Source: Alphaproteobacteria bacterium (GTDB lineage Bacteria > Pseudomonadota > Alphaproteobacteria > TMED109). Taken from it: a stretch of DNA of 64,000 nucleotides. The notes under the pieces are model-generated. The model did no database searches, was not told the origin of the DNA, and saw only the letters and a list, made by a program, of their open reading frames with translations. The stretch spans positions 1 through 64,000 of the forward strand of contig JAJDYI010000041.1 of NCBI GenBank assembly GCA_022825235.1, written 5' to 3'. The first letter of the stretch is position 1, and each line of letters starts with the position of its first letter. Positions 1 through 8,366 of the stretch are shown here, piece by piece. A program made the position numbers and the translations under genes.

Positions 1-463
1 ATACCGATATAATCGCCATTGTCAATATACCATCCGCTATCTACATGGCTACAGTCATCCGCGCGAATGGCCACGCAAACCCCGCCAGCACAAGCACTTG
101 GCTCGATCATCCGGTGGCAATCAGGGGGAACTTCAGACTAGCAAGACCTTGCGCGCGGTCGTCAGTGCCCCATATTGCGCATGCACGGGTTTTCTCGTGC
201 GTTTCCTCCTTCCTGTGGGATCTCGTCCTCGGATGAGGTCCCACTACTTGGAACCTGTCCGGATTCCGGCCAGAGGTAGCGGCACCGTAATCAGTCCGGC
301 AGCGCCACGCGCCGACAAGGGGGAAGCCACGATCGCTCCGAACGCCCGTGCGACCTTCCTTCATACCTGGCTCAGGCCTGATAACGCCGCTTCGCCGCGG
401 TGGCAGTTGGTATACTGATCACGAGCCGTGCCGCACCAAGCGGGCAGATCAGGCGTGGTGAGC
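1..463. other. Left-edge stretch without a recognisable gene
   Basis: No reading frame here looks like a protein: the short open frames on both strands are rich in Arg, Ser and Pro and match nothing I know. The first 50 bases are A/T-richer than the rest. The only structure I would use is a possible promoter just upstream of the tRNA gene that follows. Confidence 0.5.
391..416 (+). promoter_or_regulatory. Possible promoter of tRNA-Gln(CTG)
   Basis: TATACT at 411-416 is a good -10 hexamer. The only -35-like sequence is TTCGCC at 391-396, with a short 14-base spacer, so the -35 is weak. Transcription would start near 423, about 40 bases before the mature tRNA 5' end. This is inference from position and hexamer match. 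Confidence 0.35.
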
Positions 464-537
464 TGGGGAATAGTTTAACGGTAGAACTCTCGGCTCTGGA
501 CCGAGCAATCCTGGTTCGAATCCAGGTTCCCCAGCCA
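464..537 (+). tRNA. tRNA-Gln (anticodon CTG)
   Basis: The acceptor arms TGGGGAA (464-470) and TTCCCCA (527-533) pair fully, followed by discriminator G and an encoded CCA (535-537). The anticodon stem CTCGG/CCGAG closes the loop CTCTGGA, giving anticodon CUG, which reads CAG (Gln). The T arm contains GGTTCGAATCC. The U1-A72 first pair is typical of bacterial tRNA-Gln. A second Gln isoacceptor (TTG) lies at 19.6 kb. Confidence 0.96.
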
Positions 538-582
538 ACCCCGTCCTGGCCGCCCGACAGGTTTGACAGGAACCCGTCGGTA

Positions 583-1344
583 TCAGGACCAACCGGACGG
601 CGCCGTCAGCCTTTGCCGGAACAGTTGGTGCATGCGCTCCCAGTGGCGTTCCGCAGCGTCTCGGTGGTAGACGGGGCGTTTCCAGAACGCGAAGCCGTGT
701 TCGGTTCCCGGATAGAGTTCGACGCGGTGGGGCCTGCCGTCGCCGGTAAAGATCTCCCGAATTCGGTCCAGCGTGTCGTCCGGTACCCAGTGATCGCGCT
801 CGGCAAAGGCCAGATAGAGCGTTCCCTTGATCTGCTCAGCTCGGAGATGCGGTGAGTCATCTTCGTCGGTCACGATCCGAACCCCGTAATAGGACGCGCC
901 ACAGGCGAACGCTTCCGGGAAGGCTGCCATCACCGAGACGACGTACTGGCCGCTCATGCAATAGCCGAGTGCGGCCGTCGACGGCGCCGCGGCGTCTTCG
1001 CGCGCGATGTACGCGAGCATCGTTTCCGTGTCGTTGATCACCCTGGCGTTCGTCAAGTCGGCCATGGTGTCGGCCATGATCTGGCGTTGTTTCGGATCGT
1101 TGCGGATGGCCGCCTGATCGAAGGGATAGTTGCGCTCGGTGCCGACGCGGTAGAACAGGTTCGGCAGCAGGACGAAATAACCGGCAGTGGCAAGTCGCCG
1201 TGCCATGTCACGGAGCTCCCCTCGGATGGCCGGTGCGTCCATGTAAAAGAGGACGCTCGGAAACGGTCCCCCCTCTTCCGGATGGACGGAAAAGCAGTCC
1301 ATCGATCCGTCCTGGGTTTCCAGGTAGAACCTTCGTTCAATCAT
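583..1344 (-). CDS. Dienelactone hydrolase family protein
   Basis: A 253-residue cytoplasmic alpha/beta hydrolase. The Cys-Asp-His triad of the dienelactone hydrolase family is visible: nucleophile Cys129 in GYCMSG, Asp184 in ERDHWVP and His216 in GTEHGFAF. The length suits the family. Such enzymes open the lactone ring of dienelactones in aromatic catabolism or cleave other small esters; the substrate here is unknown. The gene is divergent from the isomerase at 1448 with about 100 bases between them. A 2-hydroxychromene-2-carboxylate isomerase-like gene next door fits an aromatic-degradation theme, but no ring-cleavage genes are present, so the link is weak. Confidence 0.88.
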   Translation of the reverse strand: MIERRFYLETQDGSMDCFSVHPEEGGPFPSVLFYMDAPAIRGELRDMARRLATAGYFVLLPNLFYRVGTERNYPFDQAAIRNDPKQRQIMADTMADLTNARVINDTETMLAYIAREDAAAPSTAALGYCMSGQYVVSVMAAFPEAFACGASYYGVRIVTDEDDSPHLRAEQIKGTLYLAFAERDHWVPDDTLDRIREIFTGDGRPHRVELYPGTEHGFAFWKRPVYHRDAAERHWERMHQLFRQRLTAPSGWS

Positions 1345-1447
1345 CGTGTTGTGAATCCTGGCGCGGTTGGCTGGGACGGTCGTCTATGGTGTCGCCGAGC
1401 GTAGCACAGCGGATCGTGCTATCCGCCGCACGTTATAGGAGTTTCGC

Positions 1448-2050
1448 ATGGCCCGCCCGATCGAGTTCTTCCTGGCCCTGACGTCGCCCTGGACCTACCT
1501 GGCAACCCCGAGAGTGCGGGCGCTGGCGGCCGAAAACGACCTCGAACTCCGTCTCCGGCCGTTCGATATTTTCACGGTGTTTCAGCGAAACGGCATCAAG
1601 GCACTGGGCGACCGGCCGGCGGCGGTGCGGCAGAATCGTCTCAACGAACTGCGCCGGTGGAGAGCCCATCTCGGCATGGACCTCAACCTGGAGCCGATGC
1701 ATTTTCCGGTCGATCCCACGTTGTCGGGCAAGTTGCTGATCGCGGCCCTCGATGGCCCCGGCGATGCGAGTGAATTCGCATTCCGCGTGATGCGCGCGTG
1801 TTGGGCGGAGGAGCGCGATATTTCCGACGAGGCGACGTTAATCGCCGTTGCCGGAGGCTGCGGACTTGACGGCGAGGCACTCCTGACCGCCGTCAAGGGG
1901 GGCGCCGCGGACCGAACGCTGGCGCAGAACACCGAAGCCGCGATTGCTGCCAACGTGTTTGGTGCGCCGACCTTCCTGTTCGAGGGCGAGCTCTACTGGG
2001 GGCAGGACCGAATCGAGTTTCTCCGCCGGGCGGTCGAGGCCACTGCGTGA
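1448..2050 (+). CDS. 2-hydroxychromene-2-carboxylate isomerase-like (DsbA-fold) protein
   Basis: A 200-residue protein of the DsbA/kappa-class GST fold. It starts with FFLALTSPWTYL, where Ser13 replaces the catalytic Cys of DsbA, the pattern seen in glutathione-dependent 2-hydroxychromene-2-carboxylate isomerases. A cis-Pro loop appears late in GAPTFLFEGELYWGQDR, also typical of the family. AGGAG about 6 bases before the ATG supports this start. The stop overlaps the GTG start of the next gene. Family members isomerise intermediates of naphthalene-type catabolism, but many homologues have unknown substrates, so only the family is firm. Confidence 0.85.
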   Translation: MARPIEFFLALTSPWTYLATPRVRALAAENDLELRLRPFDIFTVFQRNGIKALGDRPAAVRQNRLNELRRWRAHLGMDLNLEPMHFPVDPTLSGKLLIAALDGPGDASEFAFRVMRACWAEERDISDEATLIAVAGGCGLDGEALLTAVKGGAADRTLAQNTEAAIAANVFGAPTFLFEGELYWGQDRIEFLRRAVEATA

Positions 2051-2847
2051 GAGCCGCGCGGGCCATCGCGTCGCTGCTGCTGGCCGTAGCGGCGACGCCG
2101 GCGGCCACCGAGACGACCGAGTCCAGCCTAGTCGTCGGAATCGTCGGTTCATCCCTCTCCGGGGACAGTTGTCACCTGTCATTCCAGATCAGAAATCGGC
2201 TGTTTGGTGATCTACGCCGGTTTGTCGCTGATTTCACGGCGAGAAGCGCGGCTGGAACGGAGATCGGCCGAGGGGTCTTTGCGGCAGGGCGGGTGCGCAG
2301 GCTGCAGCCGTTTCAGCGAGTGGCGTCGTTCTCGGTCCCGCAAGGGGACGCGGCGGCGTGTCGCGCCGTCGCGTCGGTGGAACTCGAGATCCAGAGTTGC
2401 GTGCTGGATGGAACCGGTGATGTGGGGGTCGCTTACTGCGAGAACGCCTTTCGGCCGAACGGCGGCGAGATCCTGGTGGAACTGGCTGGCCAGGTACCTG
2501 ACGGCCCGGCAGAAGAATTGCTGGTCGACGCCCTCGGTGTCACGTTCTCCAACCTGACTCGCACGCTGGCGACCGCCCACGGCATCCCCGGTACCGTCCA
2601 GGGCCTTGTCGTGGTCGCCATACCCCAGCCCGTGGCGGCCCGTGGACTGCGCGAAGGTGACCTGGTTGTTGAGGTTGACCAGGAGCGGGTCCCGACCCTG
2701 GACGACCTCGCCGAGCTCGTCCGCGCAGCCCGGGATCGCGGTCAGAAATCGGTGCTGTGCATGGTCGTGCGGGATGGTGAACGACATTGGCTGGTCGCCC
2801 ACTTCCTCGCCGAAACAGCTCCCCAGAAGGGGGATTCATCCGGCTGA
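2047..2847 (+). CDS. Secreted PDZ-domain protein of unknown function
   Basis: A 266-residue protein starting with GTG inside the stop of the preceding gene. Residues 1-20 form a likely signal peptide, so it should act in the periplasm. The middle (about 25-155) has several cysteines and no family I recognise. Residues about 160-255 look like a PDZ domain: a GVTFSNLT start, a hydrophobic VQGLVVVAIPQ strand, then the ARGLREGDLVVEVDQ segment shared with DegP/HtrA PDZ domains. No serine protease triad is present. It could be a substrate adaptor or sensor for envelope proteolysis; that role is inference. Confidence 0.65.
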   Translation: MRAARAIASLLLAVAATPAATETTESSLVVGIVGSSLSGDSCHLSFQIRNRLFGDLRRFVADFTARSAAGTEIGRGVFAAGRVRRLQPFQRVASFSVPQGDAAACRAVASVELEIQSCVLDGTGDVGVAYCENAFRPNGGEILVELAGQVPDGPAEELLVDALGVTFSNLTRTLATAHGIPGTVQGLVVVAIPQPVAARGLREGDLVVEVDQERVPTLDDLAELVRAARDRGQKSVLCMVVRDGERHWLVAHFLAETAPQKGDSSG

Positions 2848-2905
2848 CCAGCTTGAAGGCGGCGGGACGGTACCGTACCATCACCCGCACCAAGCGAGTC
2901 GCCTG

Positions 2906-3556
2906 ATGCTCTCCATACCCGAAGAAATCCTCCTTCTTACTCTGGACGATGAAAAGGGTACGCCGGTCGACGTCCCAGCGATCCAGATTGACTGCGCGAT
3001 TGCAGGTGCCATCCTCATGGATCTGGCGCTCCGATGCCGGATCGATACCGGTCTTGATGAACTGTTCACCGTCAGCACCGAACCCACCGGGGATCCGCTG
3101 CTCGACGAGGTGCTCGAATGCATCGTGGCCGATCCGGAACCGCATGACGCTGCCTACTGGGTGCAGGTGTTGAGTCACCGCTCGGGTGACTACCGGGACC
3201 GGATAGCCGAGCGGCTGGTCGAAGCGAAGATCCTCAAGCGGGTTGAGGAACGGCTGCTCTGGTTCTTCGGCTCGCGGCGCTATCCGCAGATCGATGGCGG
3301 CGAGGAGCGCGAAGTGAAGCGCCGGATCGTGAATGTCCTGCTCGATGACGGGCTTCCCGACCCACGGGACATCGTGATCCTGACGCTGGCCGATACGTGC
3401 GGTGTGCTCGACCGCATTCTCTCGACGCGCGAATTGAAGAACGTGGAGGGACGCCTTCGCCAGCTCGAACGCATGGATCTGATCGGGCAGGCGGTCACCA
3501 GAACGGTGTACGACATTCGTTCCTCCATTCCGCCGCTGGTCGCCCCCATCATGTAA
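2906..3556 (+). CDS. GPP34 (GOLPH3/Vps74-like) domain protein
   Basis: A 216-residue protein with no signal peptide. The opening LSIPEEILLLTLDDEKG, then an Ala/Gly/Leu helix (AIAGAILMDLALRCRI), LLDEVLECI, a helix ending in LKRVEERLLWFFGSRRYP, and VNVLLDDGLPDPRDIVILTLAD follow the GPP34 domain in order and over the usual length. In eukaryotes this fold binds phosphatidylinositol-4-phosphate and sorts Golgi glycosyltransferases. Bacterial members, best known from Actinobacteria, have no established function. The ATG at 2906 is chosen because the family homology begins directly there. It sits 58 bases after the PDZ gene, possibly co-transcribed. Confidence 0.78.
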   Translation: MLSIPEEILLLTLDDEKGTPVDVPAIQIDCAIAGAILMDLALRCRIDTGLDELFTVSTEPTGDPLLDEVLECIVADPEPHDAAYWVQVLSHRSGDYRDRIAERLVEAKILKRVEERLLWFFGSRRYPQIDGGEEREVKRRIVNVLLDDGLPDPRDIVILTLADTCGVLDRILSTRELKNVEGRLRQLERMDLIGQAVTRTVYDIRSSIPPLVAPIM

Positions 3557-3587
3557 GTCCGGCCGTTCCCGCATCGGCGGGGGCTGC

Positions 3588-5426
3588 GTGCGGATGCGGG
3601 TGGAACACTCAGTCTGGTTTGCACTATCGATGGCTCGACAATCTGCCCGTCTGCGCCTCGTGCGCCTGCCACCTGCAGAGAAGAACGGGGATTCGCTGCG
3701 GCTGGCCTCGCCGAACCGGGATGGTGTCTCAGCGATACAGCGGCACCATCGGCAGCGGGTGCGTTTGCGCGGCGTTCCCCGCGTCGCCGCCCTGATCGTT
3801 GCCGGCGTGCTCGGTTACCTGCCACCGGCGACCGGGGCTACCGATACGCTGACGATCGGTATCACGCAGTTCCCCTCTACTTTTCATCCCGCGATCAATC
3901 TCATGGCGGCGAAGCAGTACATCCTTGCCATGACGCTGCGGCCGGTGACCGACTACGGGCACGACTGGCAACTGCGCTGCTTTCTCTGCACCGAACTCCC
4001 GACCATTGAGAATGGTCTCGCCAAGCCCACCGAACTGGCGGATGGAGGAACCGGGGTGGCCGTGACCTACCGGCTTCACCCCGATGCGACATGGGGCGAC
4101 GGCACGCCGGTGACGAGTGCCGATGTCGCGTTCACCTGGGAAACCGCCCTTCGGGAGGGAACGGGCTTCGCGGCCCGAGAGGAGTACGCGCGCATCCTCA
4201 AGATTGACGTGATCGATGCGAAGACATTCACGCTGCATGTCGACCGGCTCACCTACACGTACAACGCATTTGGCGGCGCCATCCTGCCGGCCCATCTGGA
4301 GGCCGCGCAGGCGGTCGAACCTGCCGAGTACCGCAACCGGACTCTCTATGACACGCGGCCGACCGAGCCAGGGCTGTGGTACGGGCCATACCGCATATCC
4401 GAAGTCGTGTCCGGCAGCCATGTGGTGCTTGAGCCGAATCCCACGTGGTACGGCCAGGAACCTGCGTTCGGACGAATCGTGGTGCGGGTGATCGAGAATA
4501 CGGCGGCGCTTCGGGCCAACCTGCTGTCCGGCGCGATCGACTACGTCTCCGGGCAAGTCGGTTTCAATACCGACGAAGCCTTGGGGTTCGAGCGCGACGA
4601 CGGCGGAACATTCAATGTTTCGTTCGTGCCCAGTCTCGTGTACGAGCACGTCGACTTCAATCTTGACTCCGTGTACTTCCGGGACCGACGCGTGCGACAG
4701 GCGCTGATGTATGCGATCGACCGGGAGGCGTTGGTCGACGCGCTGTTCGGGGGCAAGCAGCAGGTCGCACACTCCCTGATGCATCCGCTCGCCCCCGGCT
4801 TCGATCCGGACGTACAGACCTATGCGTACGATGCCGGCCGCGCCGCGCAGCTCCTCGACGAGGCGGGGTGGAGGCCGGGACCGGACGGGACCCGGGTCAA
4901 CGCGGAAGGGGACCGCCTGTCCTTCCCGCTCATGACGACGGCCGGCTCGCGCGTACGCGAGCTGGTCCAGCAGGTACTGCAGGCGCAGTTTCGCGACGTG
5001 GGTGTCGAGGCGCTGATCCGGAACCAGCCGGCGCGCGTGTTCTTCGGAGAGACGGTCAGCCACCGGACCAACCCCGGTCTCAACATGTACGCGTTCCTCT
5101 CGACCCCCGAGGGCGTCCCGGTCGAGATGCTCCGGTCGGATCGGATTCCGTCCGAGGACAACGGTTTCTCGGGGCAGAATTTTCCGGGCTACCGGTCCGA
5201 CCGTATGGACGAACTGCTCGACACCCTCGAACTTGAGCTGGATCCCGGCCGGCGCGAAGCAATGTGGTCGGAGTTGCAGCGGATGTACGCCGAGGACCTG
5301 CCGGCGATGCCTCTGTATTTCCGGGTCGAGCCTTACGTGGTTCCCGTCTGGCTGAAAGGCATCCGGCCGACCGGGCACCAAGTGCCGGCGACCATGTGGA
5401 TCGAGGAGTGGCGCGCGGTCGAATAG
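3588..5426 (+). CDS. ABC transporter substrate-binding protein, peptide/nickel (SBP_bac_5) family
   Basis: Up to 612 residues; the exported solute receptor of the permeases that follow. The mature part begins DTLTIGITQFPSTFHP and runs through the family pattern (TYRLHPDATWGDGTPVTSADVAFTW as two adjoining parts; VRQALMYAIDREALVDALF). The start is uncertain. The first 57 residues before the hydrophobic signal core (about 66-80) are too long for a signal peptide, so the GTG at 3759, which would leave a clean signal sequence, may be the true start. The ligand may be a peptide, but family members also bind sugars or opines. Sixteen bases separate it from the first permease. Confidence 0.87.
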   Translation: MRMRVEHSVWFALSMARQSARLRLVRLPPAEKNGDSLRLASPNRDGVSAIQRHHRQRVRLRGVPRVAALIVAGVLGYLPPATGATDTLTIGITQFPSTFHPAINLMAAKQYILAMTLRPVTDYGHDWQLRCFLCTELPTIENGLAKPTELADGGTGVAVTYRLHPDATWGDGTPVTSADVAFTWETALREGTGFAAREEYARILKIDVIDAKTFTLHVDRLTYTYNAFGGAILPAHLEAAQAVEPAEYRNRTLYDTRPTEPGLWYGPYRISEVVSGSHVVLEPNPTWYGQEPAFGRIVVRVIENTAALRANLLSGAIDYVSGQVGFNTDEALGFERDDGGTFNVSFVPSLVYEHVDFNLDSVYFRDRRVRQALMYAIDREALVDALFGGKQQVAHSLMHPLAPGFDPDVQTYAYDAGRAAQLLDEAGWRPGPDGTRVNAEGDRLSFPLMTTAGSRVRELVQQVLQAQFRDVGVEALIRNQPARVFFGETVSHRTNPGLNMYAFLSTPEGVPVEMLRSDRIPSEDNGFSGQNFPGYRSDRMDELLDTLELELDPGRREAMWSELQRMYAEDLPAMPLYFRVEPYVVPVWLKGIRPTGHQVPATMWIEEWRAVE

Positions 5427-5442
5427 CCGGTCCACTCCGGCC

Positions 5443-6405
5443 ATGATTCGCTACCTCTGCCGGCGCGCCGTCGGGGCAGCCTTGGTGCTGGTCATCATGT
5501 CGATGGTGCTCTATGCGCTGATCGGCCTAATGCCGGGCGACCCGATCGACGTCATGGTGCAGGCCGATCCACGGCTGACCCCGGCGGACGCGGCCCGCCT
5601 CAAGGCCCTCTACGGCCTCGACCTGCCGATCCACGAACGCTACCTGAACTGGCTGGCAGCCGCGCTCACCGGTGATTTCGGTTATTCGCGACTCCATCAT
5701 CGACCGGTGCTGGAACTGCTCTGGCCGCGCCTCGGCGTGACCGTGGAGTTGCTCGGTCTCAGCCTCCTGCTGTCGCTCCTGGTGGCGATCCCGGCCGGTG
5801 TGCTGGCCGCCCGGCGCGCCTACTCGTGGCTCGACCATCTGGTCAGCCTGCTGTCGCTCGGCGCCTACTCGGTTCCGGCATTCTGGCTGGCCCTGATGCT
5901 GATCATGGCGTTCTCGGTGGAACTCGGATGGTTGCCGGCGAGCGGCATCGGCGACCTGCCCGGCGACCGCACGCCGGTCTGGCACCACATGGTGCTGCCG
6001 GTGCTCACCCTGAGTGCCGCCACCGTCGGCGGGTTCATCCGGTTCGTGCGGGCGGCGATGATGGAGGAGCTGCGACGGGATTACGTTCGAACGGCTCGGG
6101 CCAAGGGTCTGCATGAACGCCGCGTGATCTACCGCCACGCGCTCAAGAACGCCCTGGTACCGGTCATCACGATCGTCGGGCTGTCGCTGGGGACGCTGGT
6201 CTCCGGTGCGCTCGTGACCGAAACCATGTTCGCGTATCCGGGCATGGGCAAACTTATTTACGACGCGGTCATGGCGAGCGATTACAACCTTGCCCTCGTG
6301 AGCCTGCTCTTCGCGACCCTGCTCGTGCTTCTGGGCAATCTGGCCGCCGATCTCGCATACGCCTGGATGGATCCGCGCGTTCGGATCGGGGCAGGGCTGG
6401 CGTGA
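5443..6405 (+). CDS. ABC transporter permease, DppB/OppB type
   Basis: A 320-residue inner-membrane protein with an N-terminal membrane segment (residues about 10-30), a periplasmic stretch with the MPGDPIDVM motif common to DppB proteins, and further membrane helices. The permease signature region near 195-225 (MEELRRDYVRTARAKGL) is the loop that contacts the ATPase. Its stop overlaps the GTG of the second permease. It forms the membrane channel for the receptor encoded just upstream. No ATP-binding subunit is encoded next to it, so energising subunits must come from elsewhere. Confidence 0.92.
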   Translation: MIRYLCRRAVGAALVLVIMSMVLYALIGLMPGDPIDVMVQADPRLTPADAARLKALYGLDLPIHERYLNWLAAALTGDFGYSRLHHRPVLELLWPRLGVTVELLGLSLLLSLLVAIPAGVLAARRAYSWLDHLVSLLSLGAYSVPAFWLALMLIMAFSVELGWLPASGIGDLPGDRTPVWHHMVLPVLTLSAATVGGFIRFVRAAMMEELRRDYVRTARAKGLHERRVIYRHALKNALVPVITIVGLSLGTLVSGALVTETMFAYPGMGKLIYDAVMASDYNLALVSLLFATLLVLLGNLAADLAYAWMDPRVRIGAGLA

Positions 6406-7313
6406 GGCCGGCCCCCGGCCCCCGCCTCGGAGCCTGGCGGCGATTTCGCCGTCACGGTCCCGCGGTTGCCGCCGGCGCCGTGCTGGCGGTCCTGGGCCTC
6501 TTGGCGCTGGCCTTCCCCGTGGTGGAAGCGGTGCTCGGGCTGCGGGCCGAGACCATCGATCTCGTGGCCCGGCTGTCAGGCCCGAGCTGGGCCCACCCGA
6601 TCGGTACCGACGAGCTCGGCCGCGATCTCCTGCTTCGCCTCCTGCAGGGTGCCCGGGTGTCGCTGTTCGTCGGGCTGGCTGCGGCGCTGGTGACCACCTT
6701 CATCGGCGCGGTGCTGGGACTCGCGGCCGGATATTTCGGTGGCTGGCTCGATGCGGTGCTCATGCGCATCACGGACTTCGTGATCGCGCTGCCGTTGCTG
6801 CCGTTGCTGATCGTCATGGCCGCAGCGGATCTCTCGCGACTCGGTCTGGACGCAGATCGACCGGAGCATGCGACGCTTCGCATCATCCTGATCCTTGCGC
6901 TGGTCGGCTGGACCACCGTCGCCCGCCTGGCGAGGGGGTCGGCACTGGTGGTGCGCGAGCGGGAGTACGTGCAGGCCGCACGGGCTTTGGGCACGGGTCC
7001 GGTGGCCATCCTGCTGCGTCACGTGCTTCCGAATTCACTGTCGCCGATAGTCGTGGCGGCGACGCTTTCGGTGGGAAACCTGATCCTGACTGAATCGGTA
7101 CTCAGTTTCCTCGGCCTTGGCATACAGCCACCGCTGGCCAGCTGGGGCGGCATGCTGACCGGCGCCCAGGCGATGATTCGGGACGCGCCGCAGCTGGCGA
7201 TCTGGCCCGGTCTCCTCATCTTCGTGACGGTCGTTGCCTTCAATGTGCTGGGGGACGGCATACGCGATGCGTTCGACGTCGAGGCTGATGTCCCGGGATT
7301 GCGCACGCGGTAA
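6402..7313 (+). CDS. ABC transporter permease, DppC/OppC type
   Basis: A 303-residue partner permease starting with GTG inside the stop codon of the DppB-like gene, implying translational coupling. An N-terminal membrane segment is followed by the DppC pattern HPIGTDELGRDLLLRLLQGA, several helices, and the ATPase-contact loop VREREYVQAARALG. The C terminus has LGDGIRDAFDVE, close to the LGDglRDalDP ending usual for this family. With the two preceding genes it makes a receptor-permease-permease set. After it comes about 340 bases without genes and then an unrelated toxin-antitoxin locus, so the ATPase genes are truly absent here. Confidence 0.92.
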   Translation: MRPAPGPRLGAWRRFRRHGPAVAAGAVLAVLGLLALAFPVVEAVLGLRAETIDLVARLSGPSWAHPIGTDELGRDLLLRLLQGARVSLFVGLAAALVTTFIGAVLGLAAGYFGGWLDAVLMRITDFVIALPLLPLLIVMAAADLSRLGLDADRPEHATLRIILILALVGWTTVARLARGSALVVREREYVQAARALGTGPVAILLRHVLPNSLSPIVVAATLSVGNLILTESVLSFLGLGIQPPLASWGGMLTGAQAMIRDAPQLAIWPGLLIFVTVVAFNVLGDGIRDAFDVEADVPGLRTR

Positions 7314-7650
7314 CGGGCCGCCGGGGACAGTGGGGCAGGGTTCACCGGGTCGAGGCGGCCCGCCACGATCACGTCGCGTCGTACTCGCAACCCGGACCAC
7401 GTTTGGCCCCGCACGGCTCCAGTTCGTTTGCACCGCATGACTGCGCGATTGGTGCTTGACGACACGTGCGGAGTCCCCCTGGAAGGTGTGCAGTACAGTT
7501 GCCTGGAACGCCCACTCTTCGGTTGCCATCGACATTGATCGCATCAAGGGGGCCGCCGGGTGCGCGCTATAGCTAACGGCTCAGCGGGTACGCTCCCTGC
7601 AGACGCCGGAGGCCCAGAGGACAACGCTAGACATCATTTATGCTATGTTA
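7314..7650. other. Intergenic region between ABC permease and vapBC
   Basis: About 340 bases in which I find no convincing coding frame. The open frames on the minus strand are continuations or shadows of the permease gene. The last 20 bases are A/T-rich and include TGCTATGTT at 7641-7649, an extended -10-like sequence that may be a second promoter for vapB. Confidence 0.45.
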
Positions 7651-7684
7651 TTGACATCAAGATGTTAAAATTTTAACATCTTGA
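7651..7684 (+). promoter_or_regulatory. vapBC promoter inside a perfect palindromic operator
   Basis: A perfect -35 hexamer TTGACA lies at 7651-7656. It is followed at once by a perfect 28-base palindrome (7657-7684; left arm TCAAGATGTTAAAA, right arm its exact reverse complement). A -10-like TAACAT sits at 7674-7679, 17 bases after the -35, inside the right arm. A dimeric repressor bound to the palindrome would block the polymerase. Ribbon-helix-helix antitoxins usually repress their own operon in this way, so VapB is the likely ligand. The predicted start of transcription (about 7686) falls one base before the vapB ATG, implying a leaderless message. Confidence 0.7.
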
Positions 7685-7686
7685 GC

Positions 7687-7932
7687 ATGAGAACAACGCT
7701 AACGCTTGACGAAGACAACGCGGCGAAGCTTCGCGACGAGATGGCCCGCACCGGGAGGGGCCTGAAGGAGACGGTCAACGCTCGTCTCCGTCGTGGCTTC
7801 GAGGCCCCTTCCGAAGAAGATCTGGCGACCCCGTTTACGGTCATGCCGCGTGCGATGGCCGCGAGGCCAGGAATTGACCTGGACGACATCGGTGGCGTTC
7901 TGGATCTGCTTGACGGCGCCTCGCATCGATGA
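7687..7932 (+). CDS. vapB: VapB-type antitoxin
   Basis: An 81-residue protein encoded directly before a PIN toxin. Residues 2-38 (MRTTLTLDEDNAAKL, then a helix with LKETVNARLRRGF) have the beta-strand/helix/helix layout of a ribbon-helix-helix DNA-binding domain. The acidic and hydrophobic tail (IDLDDIGGVLDLLDG) should wrap the toxin. The ATG at 7687 is preferred; an in-frame TTG six bases upstream lies in the palindrome. No Shine-Dalgarno sequence is visible, which fits a leaderless transcript. It overlaps vapC by an ATGA junction. The role as antitoxin and autorepressor is inferred from family and context. Confidence 0.85.
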   Translation: MRTTLTLDEDNAAKLRDEMARTGRGLKETVNARLRRGFEAPSEEDLATPFTVMPRAMAARPGIDLDDIGGVLDLLDGASHR

Positions 7933-8366
7933 TTCTGGTAGATGCCAACCTGCTTCTCTATGCCTACGATTCCGAAAGCTCGCACCATGCGGTGGCACGG
8001 AAGTGGCTCGAGGGTGTAGTGTCGTCCGGCAGCGCGGTCCGATTCGCGCTGATCACGCTGCTAGCCTTTGTCCGAATTGCCTCAGACCGCCGTGTCTACA
8101 CTAGTCCGCTTCAGCCGGCGGAGGCGTGTTCGCTGATCGAGGAATGGCTGGCGCTTCCCAACGTTCGGCTGCTTCAACCAGGACCGCGAGCGTGGCGGCT
8201 GTTGAGCGCGATGTGCAAGGACGGGCAGGCGAGGGGCGCTATGGTGATGGATGCACATCTTGCCGCTCTGGCGATTGAGCATGGCGCATCGATTGCCACG
8301 ACGGATCGCGATTTCACGCGGTTCCCGGACATTGAACTCGTGAATCCGGTCAAGCTGGCCACCTGA
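7929..8366 (+). CDS. vapC: PIN-domain ribonuclease toxin, VapC family
   Basis: A 145-residue PIN nuclease. Metal-binding acids are visible: Asp5 in ILVDANLLLYAYD, Asp109 in MVMDAHLAALA, and Asp126/Asp128 in TTDRDFTRF. The segment ITLLAFVRIASDRRVYTSPL resembles the Mycobacterium-type VapC subgroup (TIGR00028), in which the second acidic position is replaced as here. VapC toxins cut tRNA or rRNA and stop growth until the antitoxin neutralises them; the target here is unknown. Translation is coupled to vapB through the ATGA overlap. The gene appears intact. Confidence 0.9.
   Translation: MILVDANLLLYAYDSESSHHAVARKWLEGVVSSGSAVRFALITLLAFVRIASDRRVYTSPLQPAEACSLIEEWLALPNVRLLQPGPRAWRLLSAMCKDGQARGAMVMDAHLAALAIEHGASIATTDRDFTRFPDIELVNPVKLAT

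Noticed and set aside
3729-5444. 571-codon minus-strand frame opposite the ABC receptor
   Set aside because: It mirrors the coding strand of a clear SBP_bac_5 protein and shows no family motifs.
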